Shown here: positions 6,356 to 16,629 of the stretch, piece after piece
How positions within the stretch are numbered: the first letter of the stretch is position 1
How the letters are laid out: each line of letters opens with the position of its first letter
Assembly: GCA_003427395.1 (NCBI GenBank)
Contig: BFEA01000016.1
Span: 2,245,783 to 2,271,592 of the forward strand
Origin: Chara braunii
Lineage: Eukaryota > Streptophyta > Charophyceae > Charales > Characeae
DNA length: 25,810 nucleotides
Reading direction: 5' to 3'
Notes under the pieces: generated by a model
Seen by the model: only the letters and a program-made list of their open reading frames with translations
The model's database searches: none
What the model was told of the DNA's origin: nothing
Made by a program: the position numbers and the translations under genes

Positions 6356-7517
6356 GGTTTCCCGAGGAGGTCCGAATTTATTTCGCCATTGATTGATTGA
6401 TTGATTGCTTTCCAAGCTGCAGACCTAAGGATGGTGCTGCTGGTGTTACTGCGAGGGCGTGGTGCTTATAGCCGAGGTTGCGTGGACAGTCTGGAACTAA
6501 CTACTTGCTGCTGCCGGTGGTAGATCATCCATCGCTGGGCTTGACAGGACGTCACCCATCTCACTGCACAGTTCCGGTGGAATGGCGCTTGGCTTTCGAG
6601 CTCGAGGGGTTGGTTTGATGTTGGACATCACGAGCGCGACAAACACGATCGTGCCCTGCGGCGCGCCTATGAACGAACGAACCAACGAATGAACGTGGAA
6701 ATTGCAGCCGAAGGGCAATATGAGATCGGACGACTCGCGACGATGAAGCGGTGGGCGATGAAAGTAAGTAGGAGGCGCGCAACATCGACATACTGCCACG
6801 TGTAAATAGAAGGAGGGATTTGAGTACGCAAAAAAGTTCTCAGCCAATGGTGTCTCGAAGTGTAGGTGTACTCGGACCCCTCCCCTGCCTTGGACCTCGC
6901 ACGAGATTTCGAGATGTTCTGCTCAAAATGAAGTCAAGAATAAGTGCAGGTGTGACCAGGCCCTGAGTTGAGGGCAAATATGCAAAAGCATCATTCGTGT
7001 GCGGTCTGTTCTTTGAGAATTTAAAGTGAGATGATGAGTCGGTCTGCCACAGCCCCAGGCTCCTGCGTTGTCCTCTTCTCGCTCTCTCTGCCTACGGCTC
7101 ACAGGGCAGTTCTCTATGACGATAAATTCGATAATGCTTATGTTTATGCATTTCCGAATCTATTATCAGAGGTTTCATTTCATTTTCGGAGATTACACTC
7201 ACTCAGAAGTAATCCGCATTTCGAGATTTGCGTTTTGCGAAATTCCTCCCCATTTTCGAAATTTTCTATTTTTGAAATCCTATTGCAATTTCAAAAACGA
7301 GTTCGTATTTCCCCTGCTGTTTTTTCTTGACGTCTTCCCAACGGCTTTTTTTACGCGCAGAGGTGGTTCGTGGCGTGGGAAAGCGCGAGGCTTAGCACTT
7401 CGCACGGAGGAATACCTCCGGAGGATGGCCGCCGTGCAGACGGGCGAAATGCATGGAGGAACGTGCAAGATCTGAGTTCTGTTCAGTTAAGCTCGTGTTC
7501 GGAAAGCTAATGTTGGC
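6356..7517. other. Long interval without a recognised gene
   Basis: A (TTGA)n patch lies at 6389-6407. From 7150 to 7320 there is a cluster of short inverted TTTCGAAA/GAAATTT motifs with AT-rich composition. Open frames here (for example 7031-7330 +) show no domain. Apart from the possible exon listed at 6497-6847, I see nothing supportable. Confidence 0.5.
6497..6847 (-). CDS. Possible 3'-terminal exon or hypothetical ORF
   Basis: A minus-strand frame of 116 codons. Its C-terminal half (PQGTIVFVALVMSN through SSPAMDDLPPAAASS) has ordinary, non-repetitive composition, unlike the neighbouring open frames. The N-terminal half looks random. An AG dinucleotide just before the more convincing part (near 6660) could be a splice acceptor. 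I recognise no family, and it may well be chance. Confidence 0.15.
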   Translation of the reverse strand: MAENFFAYSNPSFYLHVAVCRCCAPPTYFHRPPLHRRESSDLILPFGCNFHVHSLVRSFIGAPQGTIVFVALVMSNIKPTPRARKPSAIPPELCSEMGDVLSSPAMDDLPPAAASS

Positions 7518-7554
7518 CTTCTTCTTCTTCTTCTTCTTCTTCTTCTTCTTCTTC
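7518..7554. repeat. (CTT)n trinucleotide repeat
   Basis: An uninterrupted CTT/TTC run of about twelve units. The poly-Phe and poly-Lys frames that cross it are artefacts of the repeat. Confidence 0.95.
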
Positions 7555-8497
7555 GCACTTTTCTTACAGCAAACATGGAAGATGATGATCGCTCGGCTGT
7601 GTGGGGGCGCAGACATGCTGCTGCTGCCCACCTGGCTTCGCTTTGCGTCCTTATACTTGGAGCGGAGAATTTGACGATGGCGATGGCCATGGTGATGGCG
7701 GCGGTGATTGAAACGAAAGGAAAGGAAGCCGCGGAAAGGAAGAGAGGAAAGGGGAAACTCATTATACAGTACTTCAGCAGGCCACGTGGCGCACTCTGGA
7801 CGCTCAGATGATAAGATCGAGCAAGTTTACTTCAGATGAGACGACTCTTATGGCATCAGGAAGAAAAAAAAAGAAAAAAGGAGCAGGGTGTAATCGGAAA
7901 AAACGGAGCAAAAGCATCTTCGGAGTGTTGCTCGTCAAATGGTATATATTTGCTGAATTTTGCTCATTTTTGCCGAATAATTTTATCTCTGCCGACCACT
8001 TTTTGGAGGGATTCCCAGTCTTCGACCGTTGATGGATATAATATATTTTCTGGGTGGCAATCAGATATGAAGGCCGCGCGGTATGAATAAATTAGGTGAT
8101 GCTCCTCCGCAAGGGCAACAAGAAAACGGAGGAATGTGATTTTGTGTAGCGTTTCTACCAAGCTGGACTTTCGCGAAAGCCTGTGCGTGCAAAAAAGAAA
8201 GAAGGACCTCCCAAATGCCGACGATTTTGGGATGATGGTCGTTGCCAGTGGTTCTTTCGGAAATCTCGATCTTGAAATGATCGGAAAAATCCTGAGAAGA
8301 CAAGCAGCAGCCGTTGTCGCGATTCCTACCGAGCACAGGACGAAACTTCGGAGAAAAGGAGGGAAATGCTTAGAAGTAACTTCTCTCTTACCCCTACCCT
8401 TTCCGTCGTCAATGAAGGGGAGGAGAGGAGCGACAGAGGGAGAAGAGAAGCGGAAAGGTAGGGCAATAAATCGCCGTCGCGATTCTTGGAATTCCTG
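7555..8497. other. Interval without a recognised gene
   Basis: Short mixed frames only. A purine-rich A/G segment occurs at 7860-7885 and another at 8418-8460. I see no RNA gene or transposon end. Confidence 0.45.
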
Positions 8498-8525
8498 TCG
8501 TGTGTGTGTGTGTGTGTGTGTGTGT
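8498..8525. repeat. (GT)n microsatellite
   Basis: A GT run of roughly a dozen units, followed by a TTTTC-rich patch at 8540-8575. Confidence 0.9.
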
Positions 8526-8714
8526 CGTTTTGGAGACTATAATTTTTCTTTTCTTTTTCTTTTCTTTTTCCTTTTTAAACAACCCATGGTGATGCTAGGG
8601 GTGCTGATAAGATCCGACACCTCTAGCACTCTCCGGGAGGCTCCATCTATTGGTGGGGACCACCACCTGATGGAAAGCGGGTCCGGCGTCCCTGAACATT
8701 GAAATTGTTTATTT

Positions 8715-8805
8715 ATAGCTTTCTCGGCCTTTTTGCTAAGATCAAGTGTGGTATCTGTTCTGATCAGTTTAATATCTGATCGGGGGCCATGTCCCACATA
8801 CACCT
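8715..8805 (+). ncRNA. U2 snRNA-like sequence, 5' part only (probable pseudogene)
   Basis: The sequence matches the conserved 5' half of spliceosomal U2 snRNA: CTCGGCC, GCTAAGATCAAGTGT, GTATCTGTTCT and ATCAGTTTAATATCTGAT, followed by a degenerate stem IIa-like GGGGGCCATGTCCCAC. Differences from the usual sequence are one inserted T after GCTT, T for G in TTTTTGCTAAG, G for A at 8750 inside the branch-site pairing motif (GTGGTA for GTAGTA), and G for T at 8761-8762. The Sm-binding site and stems III/IV are missing. Similarity ends near 8805, where a palindrome begins. I see no plant-type upstream element at the expected position, so a truncated, probably retrotransposed copy is most likely. 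Confidence 0.75.
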
Positions 8806-8830
8806 TTGAGTTGAGCTAGCTCAACGGTGT
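8800..8830. repeat. 16-bp perfect palindrome with outer stem, at the U2 break
   Basis: GTTGAGCTAGCTCAAC (8810-8825) is perfectly self-complementary. Outside it ACACC (8800-8804) pairs with GGTGT (8826-8830). The right half plus GG (AGCTAGCTCAACGG) recurs at 9267-9280, just after another small inverted repeat (TAGCTACC/GGTAGCTA, 9243-9270). Confidence 0.75.
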
Positions 8831-9640
8831 GACACAGTTATTGCAAATTAAAAATTCAAAACGATTTCAAAAAAAGAGAATCAAATGCTGCTGAAGGCTT
8901 TTTTCCATATTAAATTTTCTCAATTGTAAAATGGAGAAAGAAAGTGGGGCAATCTGCTTTTGTTCATATTTTTTAGAAAATGAAAAAAGAGAAGATGAAT
9001 CTCCTCGAGTGAAACTCTCCTAAGTCTCCGTGCACTGCTTGAAGAAGGAGACAGGACCTAACTATAGCGTGGAACTGCCGTGGACGGTGTCCTGGCTATG
9101 TGCATTGACCACCCAAATATAAGAAACGAGTGCCTCTCCAAGTCTATCGAAGTGTCCTCCTACCTCTGTGAGATTGTCCTCCCACGTCTGTCAGAGTGCC
9201 CTCCCTTGTCTGTCACAGTGTCCTCCCACGAGGAGGAAATGATAGCTACCCCGCTTCCAGAAAGGTAGCTAGCTCAACGGAAGAGGCCTAGGGTAGGGGG
9301 CGTTGTATTCCGGAGGATAGATTTTCGTTCGATTATCCTACTAAAGAAAAGCAATCCAAGTTTCGTTTTCCTTTTTTCTGAAAATCAGGGCACACTCACA
9401 CTACCACGTTTTTTTTTTTTGTTTTTTTTTGGTTCGTTCTGATTTAAAAAAAAAGAGAGAAACATAAAAATGAGTGAAAAAAAAAAGAAAAAAAAAAAGA
9501 TTTGATTGATTGATTGATTGATTGAAAGAAAAAAAAAAAACACGCGCAATAGCGCACTGCTGTTCGAGGGACCGCGCACGGTCCCTCTGTCTGTCTGTCT
9601 TTCTCTCCGCACGCGCGCTCACGCATGAGTGAGAGACCAT
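8831..9640. other. Interval of simple and low-complexity sequence
   Basis: AT-rich sequence runs to about 9000. Loose ~30-bp repeats of a TCTGTCAGAGTGTCCTCC type lie at 9140-9235. Poly-A and poly-T runs (9409-9430, 9447-9500) and a (TTGA)n run at 9503-9524 follow. A perfect 9-bp inverted repeat GAGGGACCG/CGGTCCCTC sits at 9566-9587. No gene is seen. Confidence 0.6.
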
Positions 9641-9646
9641 GCGCGC

Positions 9647-9648
<2 letters not shown>

Positions 9649-9703
<55 letters not shown>

Positions 9704-9705
9704 CA

Positions 9706-9751
<46 letters not shown>

Positions 9752-9767
9752 CAAGCGTGTGTGTGTG
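9649..9767. repeat. Compound (GT)n microsatellite split by TTCAAGC
   Basis: Three GT blocks are separated by two copies of TTCAAGC. The last block runs directly into the left end of the retrotransposon, which was therefore inserted in or at the edge of the microsatellite. Confidence 0.95.
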
Positions 9768-11131
9768 TGTTATGATCCTGGCCAATTTCGAGATACACAT
9801 CCATCAGATAGTACAATGCCACCCAATTGCAGAAAGAAATGAATGAACCTGAGAGGAGCAAGAGGATTAGAAGAAGAAGAAGAAGTAAGAAAGAAGAAGA
9901 AGTAAGAAAGAAGAAGAAGATGATGTACACCGGCATAGACAAATGTCCAGGCTCTTCTCCTTTGCCCAACAATCTCCTCCTCCGTATCTCCCCGTTCTCT
10001 TATTCATACAAGAAGTAATAATACAATGTTGAATGGCTGATCCAGAATCAATGTCCGAGTTCCTCTTCTAGTGCAGGTATCACTTGAGGTCCCCCATTGC
10101 CATGGCCGCCTCTCCCACTCTTCACTCTCATAGGCCGAGGCTATGGCGGACTACTAGGCTCTGCTCAGATGCCCAAAGGNCANCCCAAAGCAGCTATGGC
10201 TNCTCTAGCTCAGGCCGCCATGCCTGACCCTGCCTCGAAGCTTCTTGGTGTAGCTCTCCCCAGTTGGGGACTCCCTNCNGCAGCGCCCACCAAGGTGATG
10301 AAGATGGCTGCCACCATAGCCATGTAAGTACCCCTGGTGCTCCTCCCCCTTCCTTCCTTCTTCCTCCCTCGTGTCCTTCTCCTTCCTCCCAGCAGCGCTG
10401 CTCCAGCATAGCGCTGCTCCAGCCAGCGCTCCACCAGTGTGTTGCCAAACTTGCACGCCGAAAAAGAGGGCGGACTCTCCGCCCGGCCGGAAGATATAGC
10501 GACCTGCTTTGCCTCTTGGGCGTGACTTCCAGGCCGCTCGGCCTTCCAAGCAACCGGTACCTCCTCATTGCAGACTCTGATATTGCCCGTACAGGCCCTA
10601 GACCCAGACTGGTTGGACTGATATCTGCCTAGACCTAACCTACAACTACTGGGCCTCTAAAAATACGACCTCCTTCTTCTTTGCGAAGTATATAAACTTG
10701 TGCTTCAAAACGAGTATGTGGTTCAATTGTACCTGGTTGAGCTATTACCATTCCTCTTTCTATATCTTCAGGGTGCGGTACCGGCCTACCCGCTACTTGA
10801 GTGTTTTTCCCCGCTGCAACCCCTCAATGTCACGGCCACAGTACCGGCCCTGAGGGCCCAACGGACGAGCAAGTGCCCTGACGGGCCACACACATACTCA
10901 TGCCAACCAGCACTCAGACAGGCACGGTCACACACACACCCAAGCCAACCAACACTCGGACAGGCATGGTCACACACACGCTCAAGCCAACCAGCACTCA
11001 GACAGACATGCAGTCCAGCAAGCGTGCACACACAGACTTAGTAGCAGGCGGGAAACTCAGCAAGGCATTCAGTCTATGAGCAAAACTCAGAAATCTGTCT
11101 GTTTCAGTCCATGTTTGGACGGGTCATCACA
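9768..11131 (-). repeat. LTR (3' LTR in element orientation)
   Basis: This copy begins TGTTATGATCCTGGCC and ends ...GTCATCACA on the plus strand, so both orientations read TG...CA. It pairs with 19826-21175. It differs mainly by a longer AGAAG repeat near 9870-9920, a few substitutions, and five ambiguous N bases at 10180-10280 where the other copy is fully resolved. It includes a TATATAAAC motif at 10689-10697 that reads GTTTATATA in element orientation, a candidate promoter core. Confidence 0.93.
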
Positions 11132-11146
11132 CTACTCCCCCCTCAA
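11132..11146 (-). other. Polypurine tract of the retrotransposon
   Basis: On the minus strand this reads CTTGAGGGGGGAGTAG and abuts the TGTGATGACC start of the 3' LTR. This is the expected place for the plus-strand DNA primer in reverse transcription. Confidence 0.8.
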
Positions 11147-11172
11147 GAGCGAGGTCCGTTCGAGCGAGTAAC

Positions 11173-11682
11173 TCATTCTGAGTCCTGGACAAACTCATTG
11201 TAGGCAAGCAAGGCAAAGAGATTCCTAGAATACTCTGTCGCCGTGAGCCTTGCAGAGATCTTAGGCGTAGCGTTAGTGGCGATTTGTCGCTCGTAGGCTT
11301 TAACAACTCGTGATGCGCTGCGTAGCAGTTCTTGCTTGGAAATCCAATACATACCTTCTAACGGATGATACATAAAGTGAACCTGGTACTGCCTGTTGCG
11401 TCCCTTCCCTACGTGTTGTTTAATTCGGTCTATCTCATGCCCGCCTTTGATCGCGCAAGGGATCATATCTTCGCAATAATCAAATGCCTTAGCATCACGG
11501 TGGAGGTACAGTTTCGATGCGTGGAACATGGGGTATGTGCGCAGATGGGCTGGCACATCAACGACGTGCGAAGGGCCAAAGTGATCTTCACCAATCACAT
11601 CCAAAACTTCCCAGGGCCCATAATAGAGTGGGAGAAGTTTGCGTGAGACTCCCTCTTCGTTTGAGAATTCAGACATCTTGAC
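11173..11682 (-). pseudogene. Integrase C-terminus with GPY/F module and chromodomain
   Basis: A 167-codon frame continues the integrase frame after an in-frame TGA (11683-11685). Residues 13-30 (KLLPLYYGPWEVLDVIG) match the GPY/F module that follows the integrase core, and FHASKL (51-56) is the usual downstream landmark. Residues ~80-130 fit a chromodomain: HEIDRI, then RQYQVHF, then MYWISKQEL before a final helix. Chromodomains guide integration to particular chromatin in this clade. The stop is followed by VKMSEF, so the lost codon is probably Trp (TGG to TGA). The ORF ends only 42 bp from the 3' LTR. Confidence 0.8.
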
Positions 11683-12897
11683 TCAGATATAGCTTCCTAC
11701 CTGAATATCCGACGGTCGGCGCTTCTTGTTCGCACGATAAATCATGGCGTGTTGTCGCTTGGTCATAGCTGCAATGGAAACTTTGAGCAAGCGATCATAC
11801 CTGGCCCTGAAGCCAGGCCTGCCGGGTGTTAAGCCAGCTGGCTGTTTAGGGAATAGGTAGGAGAGCGGATTACAGATCTGCCAACTGAGATGCAGCCTGT
11901 TAGGTGTCATGCCAGTGGCATAATGGATGGAGTTGTTGTACAACCCCCTAATGGAATACAACTCTTCATCCCATGTTTCCTGATCCGGGATAATCAAAGC
12001 GCGGAGAAGTTGGAACACAGTCTGGTTGATTTCTTCAGCCAAACCGTTGGCTTCAGGGTGTCGGCCAGATGTCATACACAACCTGATCCTTAGATGAGAC
12101 GTGAAGTCCTTCCATTCAGTACTAATGAAGCCCGGGTCCCGATCGCTTACGAGAGTCTTCGGGGTTCCGAACTGCAGAATGTACTTCTGTTGGAACTGAC
12201 GAATCACTAATTTTGTTGGGGCATGAGGCGGCAAAGGGATCAGATTAAGGAACTTAGAGAATCGGTCAATAGTCACCATGACTTGTGAGTAGCCGTTCTT
12301 ACTTACCTTTCCCATGTCGGTGAAGTCGATGGAGACAGACTCCCCGGGACCTTCGGGAATGGGTAGGGGTGTGAGTAGCCCCATGGGCTGTTGTCTGCAT
12401 GGTTTGATTCGTTGACAGCCTTGACATTCGACCACAAACTTTTCAGCAGTCCCTTTCATGCCAGGCCAATCAAACTGTCTCAGCAAATTTGCATACGTCT
12501 TTGCCATGCCGAAGTGTCCGCTCCGACCATGAGCCAAATCCAAAAAGTGCGTGCGGAGAGGCTCATGGTTGGACACACACAAACGGTCGTGGTTCTCGTA
12601 GCGACGAAAAATCAGTCCTCTATACTCGTGAAAATCAGACTGACTGCTAGGGTCAGCCAGTAGCTGCTCAAGGATAGGGCTAAGCTCCGGATCCTGGGCG
12701 GTGTGGTCTACGAGCTCCTCCTTCAAGTTCAGTTTCTTCCGGAGGTCGTAGAATTTGACAAGACAAGTCATGTACTCTGGGTGGCGAGACAAAGTATCAA
12801 CTACTCGGTTATAACAACCCTTTTTGTGTCTTAACTCGAAATCGAAAATGCCAATTTCATGAAACCAGCGAAGCAAGGTAGGGGACAAGGTAGTTTG
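11683..12897 (-). pseudogene. Ty3/gypsy integrase (catalytic core intact in this frame)
   Basis: A 401-codon open stretch. Its first ~40 residues (SPTLLRWFHEIGIFDFELRH...) are the end of RNase H. The zinc-binding HHCC motif has H120, H125, C155 and C158. The DDE triad is visible at D188 (VSIDFTD), D249 (LVSDRDPGF) and E285 (HPEANGLAEE), giving the canonical D-x35-E spacing. It would insert the cDNA copy into the chromosome. The frame opens after an in-frame TAG (12898-12900) and closes at the TGA before the GPY/F and chromodomain part, so no full polyprotein can be made. Confidence 0.85.
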
Positions 12898-13209
12898 CTA
12901 TTTGATCCACTTCAGAGTCTCATGATCTGAGAAAACTTTGAAGTGGCGTCCCAAAAGATAGTGTTTCCAGTGGTCCAACGCCATACGCAAAGCATAGAGC
13001 TCGCGCATGTAGGTGGAAGTGGCTACCTTTAAGCTGGACATGCGTTTGCTGTAGTACTCGAGCGACCGCAAGCCATCGCCGTCGTCTTGCTGCAGCACTG
13101 CGCCGATTCCATAATGGCTCGCATCCGTAGTAACTACGAATGTTAGTTTGGGATCTGCAATGTGGAGTACAAGGTAACTTACCAAGGCTTCGTGCACGCG
13201 GCGTCCCAA
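12898..13209 (-). pseudogene. Ty3/gypsy RNase H domain
   Basis: A 103-codon frame with the RNase H signature TTDASHYGIGAVLQQ (catalytic D29), YMRELYALRMAL (E70) and VFSDHETLKWIK (D95). It degrades the RNA strand during reverse transcription. It stops at a TAG immediately after LKWIK, and the next residues in the same frame (QTTLSPTLLRW) continue the domain. The upstream junction with RT is frameshifted near 13195. Confidence 0.85.
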
Positions 13210-14014
13210 GAAAAGGGAATATTTTTACTGGTCACCCGTGACAATGGACGAGCAATAAGAGAGAAGCGGGGCACAAACTTCCGATAGTATGATGCGAGGC
13301 CAAGAAAAGAACACAGTTTGTGAATGTTGACGGGTTGAGGCCAATTGCTATGACCTCAACCTTGGTTGCCTCAGGCTTCAGGCCTGCGACAGACAACCGA
13401 TGTCCAAGATAGATGACGCTATCCTTCCCAAACTCAGATTTTTCTAGGTTGAGATGAAGTTGCGTCTTCTTGAGTATAGTGAGCACTTCTCAAGGTGCTT
13501 GAGGTTTTCCTCCATGGACATGCTGAAGATTAAGATATCATCGAGGTATACCACCAGTGAACCGGCCAATCTGTTCGCGGAGTACCTTGTCCATGAGGCT
13601 TTGGAAGGTGGCTGGTGCGTTCGTGAGACCAAAAGACATTACGGTAAACTCGTAAAGCCCATCACGCATTTTGAATGCAGTCTTGTGCTGGTCCGTAGGA
13701 TCGACTTCAATCGGGTGGTAGCCAGACTTGAGATCGATCTTGGAGAAGACCTTGCACCCCCCTGCGACATCAAGCAAGTCATCTGTACGAGGCAATGGAT
13801 AGGCATTCTCTCTTGTGATGCGGTTTAGACCGCGATAGTCAATACATATGCAGAGTTTGCCTCCTTTCTTTGGAACAAACAACACAGGAGCACCAAATTC
13901 AGATTCGCTAGGCTTGATCCACGCCTTGTCAATCATCTCATCAATCTGTCGTCGGAGTTCCTCCAACTCGCCAGGTCCCATTCGGTATACACGGCTCTTT
14001 GGAGGAAGAACACC
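13210..14014 (-). pseudogene. Ty3/gypsy reverse transcriptase, frameshifted
   Basis: The fingers and palm start at ELEELRRQID with GAPVLFVPKKGG and IDYRGLNRIT. Catalytic Asp lies in FSKIDLKSGYH (residue 83 of the frame starting at 13981), and FGLTNAPATFQ follows. The YLDD box (VVYLDDILIFS) is in another frame (13632-13444). LNLEKSEFGKDSVIYLGH returns to the first frame, and the connection-domain residues shift again near 13345. At least four single-base shifts (about 13553, 13488, 13345, 13195) break it. Each looks like gain or loss of one base, so assembly error is possible for some of them. RT copies genomic RNA into DNA. Confidence 0.85.
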
Positions 14015-15334
14015 TTAAACCAACTCGGACTCATGGGTCGAAGAACAAGCTGTATCAGGGTCCTGTTCTTGGTCGTCACCAAGAGTGGGGTTCCCTGCAT
14101 CGGTTTCTTCTTCAACCTCCAGCAGGTCATGCACAGCAGAACGCTTGCTGTCTTTGAACCGCCTGTCGCCCATGGGCTTTTTGCTGCCTGTTGTAGTGAC
14201 AAGGTCTACAACCTCAAGACTGACTATGTCCTTCATTAAGGTGAACCAGACAGTGTAACGAATGAAGTCCCTGCCTAGGCGATTAGTAAAGCTGGTGGGA
14301 ACCGCGCCTTTGACCACATCCAAGCAAGATTGAGCAGTCAATTCCAATCTGGGTGTAGCGAATATCTTGCTAAGGTAGGTCTGCCAACTTTTCATGCAGC
14401 CCGTCCACTTGCTGTGCTTGATTTTGTCAAGATGGATTCTTGCCCTTGCTGCAACGTGTGGATCCAGGTATTGTGAAATGAGGAGTTCCTCGAGGGAGGG
14501 AACCGGGGTGGTCTTAAGCCACCTTGTTAGTTCTATTTTGGGAATCCCAACTCGCGTAGCTTGGACCTCTAAGAAGCCCCGCACGACCGGCTCGATATGC
14601 ATTCCCATGATCACGGACTGGGTCTCAGGTTGAGTCCCCAAAACCTCGAAGTATGCCCTCATGGAGCTGATCCATGATTCGATGTCTTCTTTGTCGTCGT
14701 ACTTAGACGGTATTTGAACCGCCTTTCGGTCCACATAGGGACCAACGTGGCTTGGACCAGCAACTGGTGGTTCCAATCTTGGGGCTGCATCAATTGCAGA
14801 ATTTCCAGCCTCGTTGCTTGTCACAACAACAACAAAATTTGTACCTGTTGCAGGTCCCGAGGAGGTTGCCATCACATTCAAGGAAGAAGATACAGTAAGA
14901 GAGGCCGAGGTAGTTTGAATTGCAGCTTCAGATCCAGGGGGTAGAGGAAGAGGGCTGGCCACTTGGGCTTGTCGCAGCTCAGCCACCTCCTTTGTCAATT
15001 CGTGGTACTTGCGGGTCATATCAGTCAGATCATTTTGAAGTGTTCGCAACTTTGCGAAGACTTCAACGATCTGAGTGATATGATCTTCAAGGTTCCTGAC
15101 TTGAACAAGGGTGGTGAGTATAGACTGAAACTGTTCCCCACACTGTTACTCAGTCAGTGAGGGAAGAGTCTCTAGGAAGGCCACCTGACTTTTCAGCAAT
15201 GAGTCCGTCCTCTCCTTCTCTGCCTCCTGTTCCCTTTTGGTTGCACTATCTAGGAGTGCTTGTAGATACGGTTTTTCCGCCACACTGGCTGTATCTAACA
15301 AGATCCGCCATTGCATTGAAGTTAGCTGAGCCAT
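14015..15334 (-). pseudogene. Gag-like capsid protein, one internal stop, no zinc knuckle
   Basis: The frame starts at ATG 15332-15334 (MAQLTSMQWRILLDTAS), meets an in-frame TAA at 15146-15148, and continues in the same frame to a TAA at 14015-14017. The N-terminal part is predicted coiled coil (heptad-like, KREQEAEKE and LRTLQNDLTDMTRKYHELTKEV). The core (DDKEDIESWISSMRAYFEV through LEELLISQYLDP) is typical of retrotransposon gag/capsid. No CCHC zinc knuckle and no protease DTGA/DSGA motif occurs before RT begins. The tail jumps from a Lys/Arg patch to an acidic linker, then straight to RT, suggesting an internal deletion. It would form the virus-like particle shell. Confidence 0.75.
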
Positions 15335-16530
15335 TTTTGGACCGTTAGTATTGACAGGTGGGTCAGAGAGTCGCCAATCAGCAAAAAAATCAATTAGACT
15401 TTCAAGAGGTTCACTCTTCTTCTCACTTGGACGAACACTCCTTTACCCAGTCCTTGCCCACTCCAGACGGTCACTTTCCCTCTATTCCTTCTCTCTCTCC
15501 CTCCCCTCTTTCTCTCTTCTTTCCGACGGCGGGTCTCCACGGGCATCGGAAATGAACTCTCAAAAAGTAGACTTGAAAGCTCAGAGAAGAGAAGGTAGAA
15601 CTCCTAGCTGGAGCGACATTTCATTTGGACGTAGAGAGCAGCAAACCAAATAAAAAAACAAACAAGTTCAAACGAAAGGTCTGATCTAGCGACCCTGTCT
15701 GATCAGACTGCATACGAGGTCCTCTCGAGTCCAGTCTGACCAGCTCCGCGACCGTACAACAAATCAGACAACGAGTGACTAAATGCAACAATGGAGAATC
15801 GAGTGGTGTACAGGGTGCGAGTCAAGCCACGGACAGTGCAACCAAAAGACATGCGAAACGTCTCAGCCAAGATCCCCTCGGCAGTGGGTGTCCTAACCAA
15901 GAAGAAAGAACTCCGTGACAGTCAGAAGACAATGGGCTAATGCCTAACCGATTTGGGCCCAAAGGGCTCTTCTTGTTTGGGCCCGGTCCCACTGGGTTCC
16001 AAAGGTCCCACGTAGGTCGCGACCAGATCCCAACCAAAAGGAGTCCCTCATGGACTTAGTTCAGTTGCTACTGTACTGAAAAACGAAATTTCAACTTCCG
16101 GCAGAACCTTCAGAGTACATCCGTTCAGAGATGAAAGACAAAGTACTGTAGAAAGACTCGGCATTTACATCAAGATACTTCATTTTCCATCCATCAGGTG
16201 AGTCGGTAGATCACATGCATTCAATCACACAATCAAGACCACAGAGGAGTAGGAAAAGAAACCCAGAGTAACCCCCGCAGGACAAACCATACCATGCACA
16301 CACACATGGGCATCTCGTAGGTGCACGACACTTATCTGAGTGGCCTTGAGCTTTGAGATGACTAGAACTCACCCCCCTCTCATGTGATCCTTCTGACCCC
16401 TCTAACGCTACCCCTACACTAGTGTCCTATCTCCTAGGAGGGTCTGACTTCAACACCTAAGTGCAATGTCAGATCCCCCATCGATGCTGAAAAACAAAGT
16501 AGCAACTTGCAGTTCGTAGATGCTGAGTGA
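15335..16530. other. Retrotransposon leader, gag-proximal part
   Basis: No coding potential is seen. A pyrimidine-rich tract lies at 15470-15525. The region is within the element (between PBS and gag), but I find no recognised motif in it. Confidence 0.5.
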
Positions 16531-16587
16531 AATATAAATACCAACACAAAGATGTCTACTGATTGATGGAAAAAGGAATAAAGAAAC

Positions 16588-16629
<42 letters not shown>

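Noticed and set aside
7031-8702. Assorted 60-190-codon frames on both strands
   Set aside because: They overlap one another, are interrupted by simple repeats, and show no recognisable family or codon pattern.
8789-8800. GTCCCACATAC resembling the plant snRNA upstream sequence element
   Set aside because: It lies downstream of the U2 5' end, where stem IIa of U2 itself has a similar CCCACA sequence, so it is part of the U2-like region rather than a promoter.
9290-9320. A fourth copy of the GAATACAACG hairpin family
   Set aside because: Only about 12 bases (GTTGTATTCCGG) match one arm and no partner arm is present; chance or a relic too short to support.
9401-9846. Open frames encoding (TH)n, (CV)n and poly-Phe
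   Set aside because: Products of GT and A/T microsatellites; no independent evidence of coding.
10097-11041. Several 70-120-codon frames, repeated at 20138-21082
   Set aside because: They are duplicated because they lie in the two LTRs; LTRs are not expected to code and no domain is seen.
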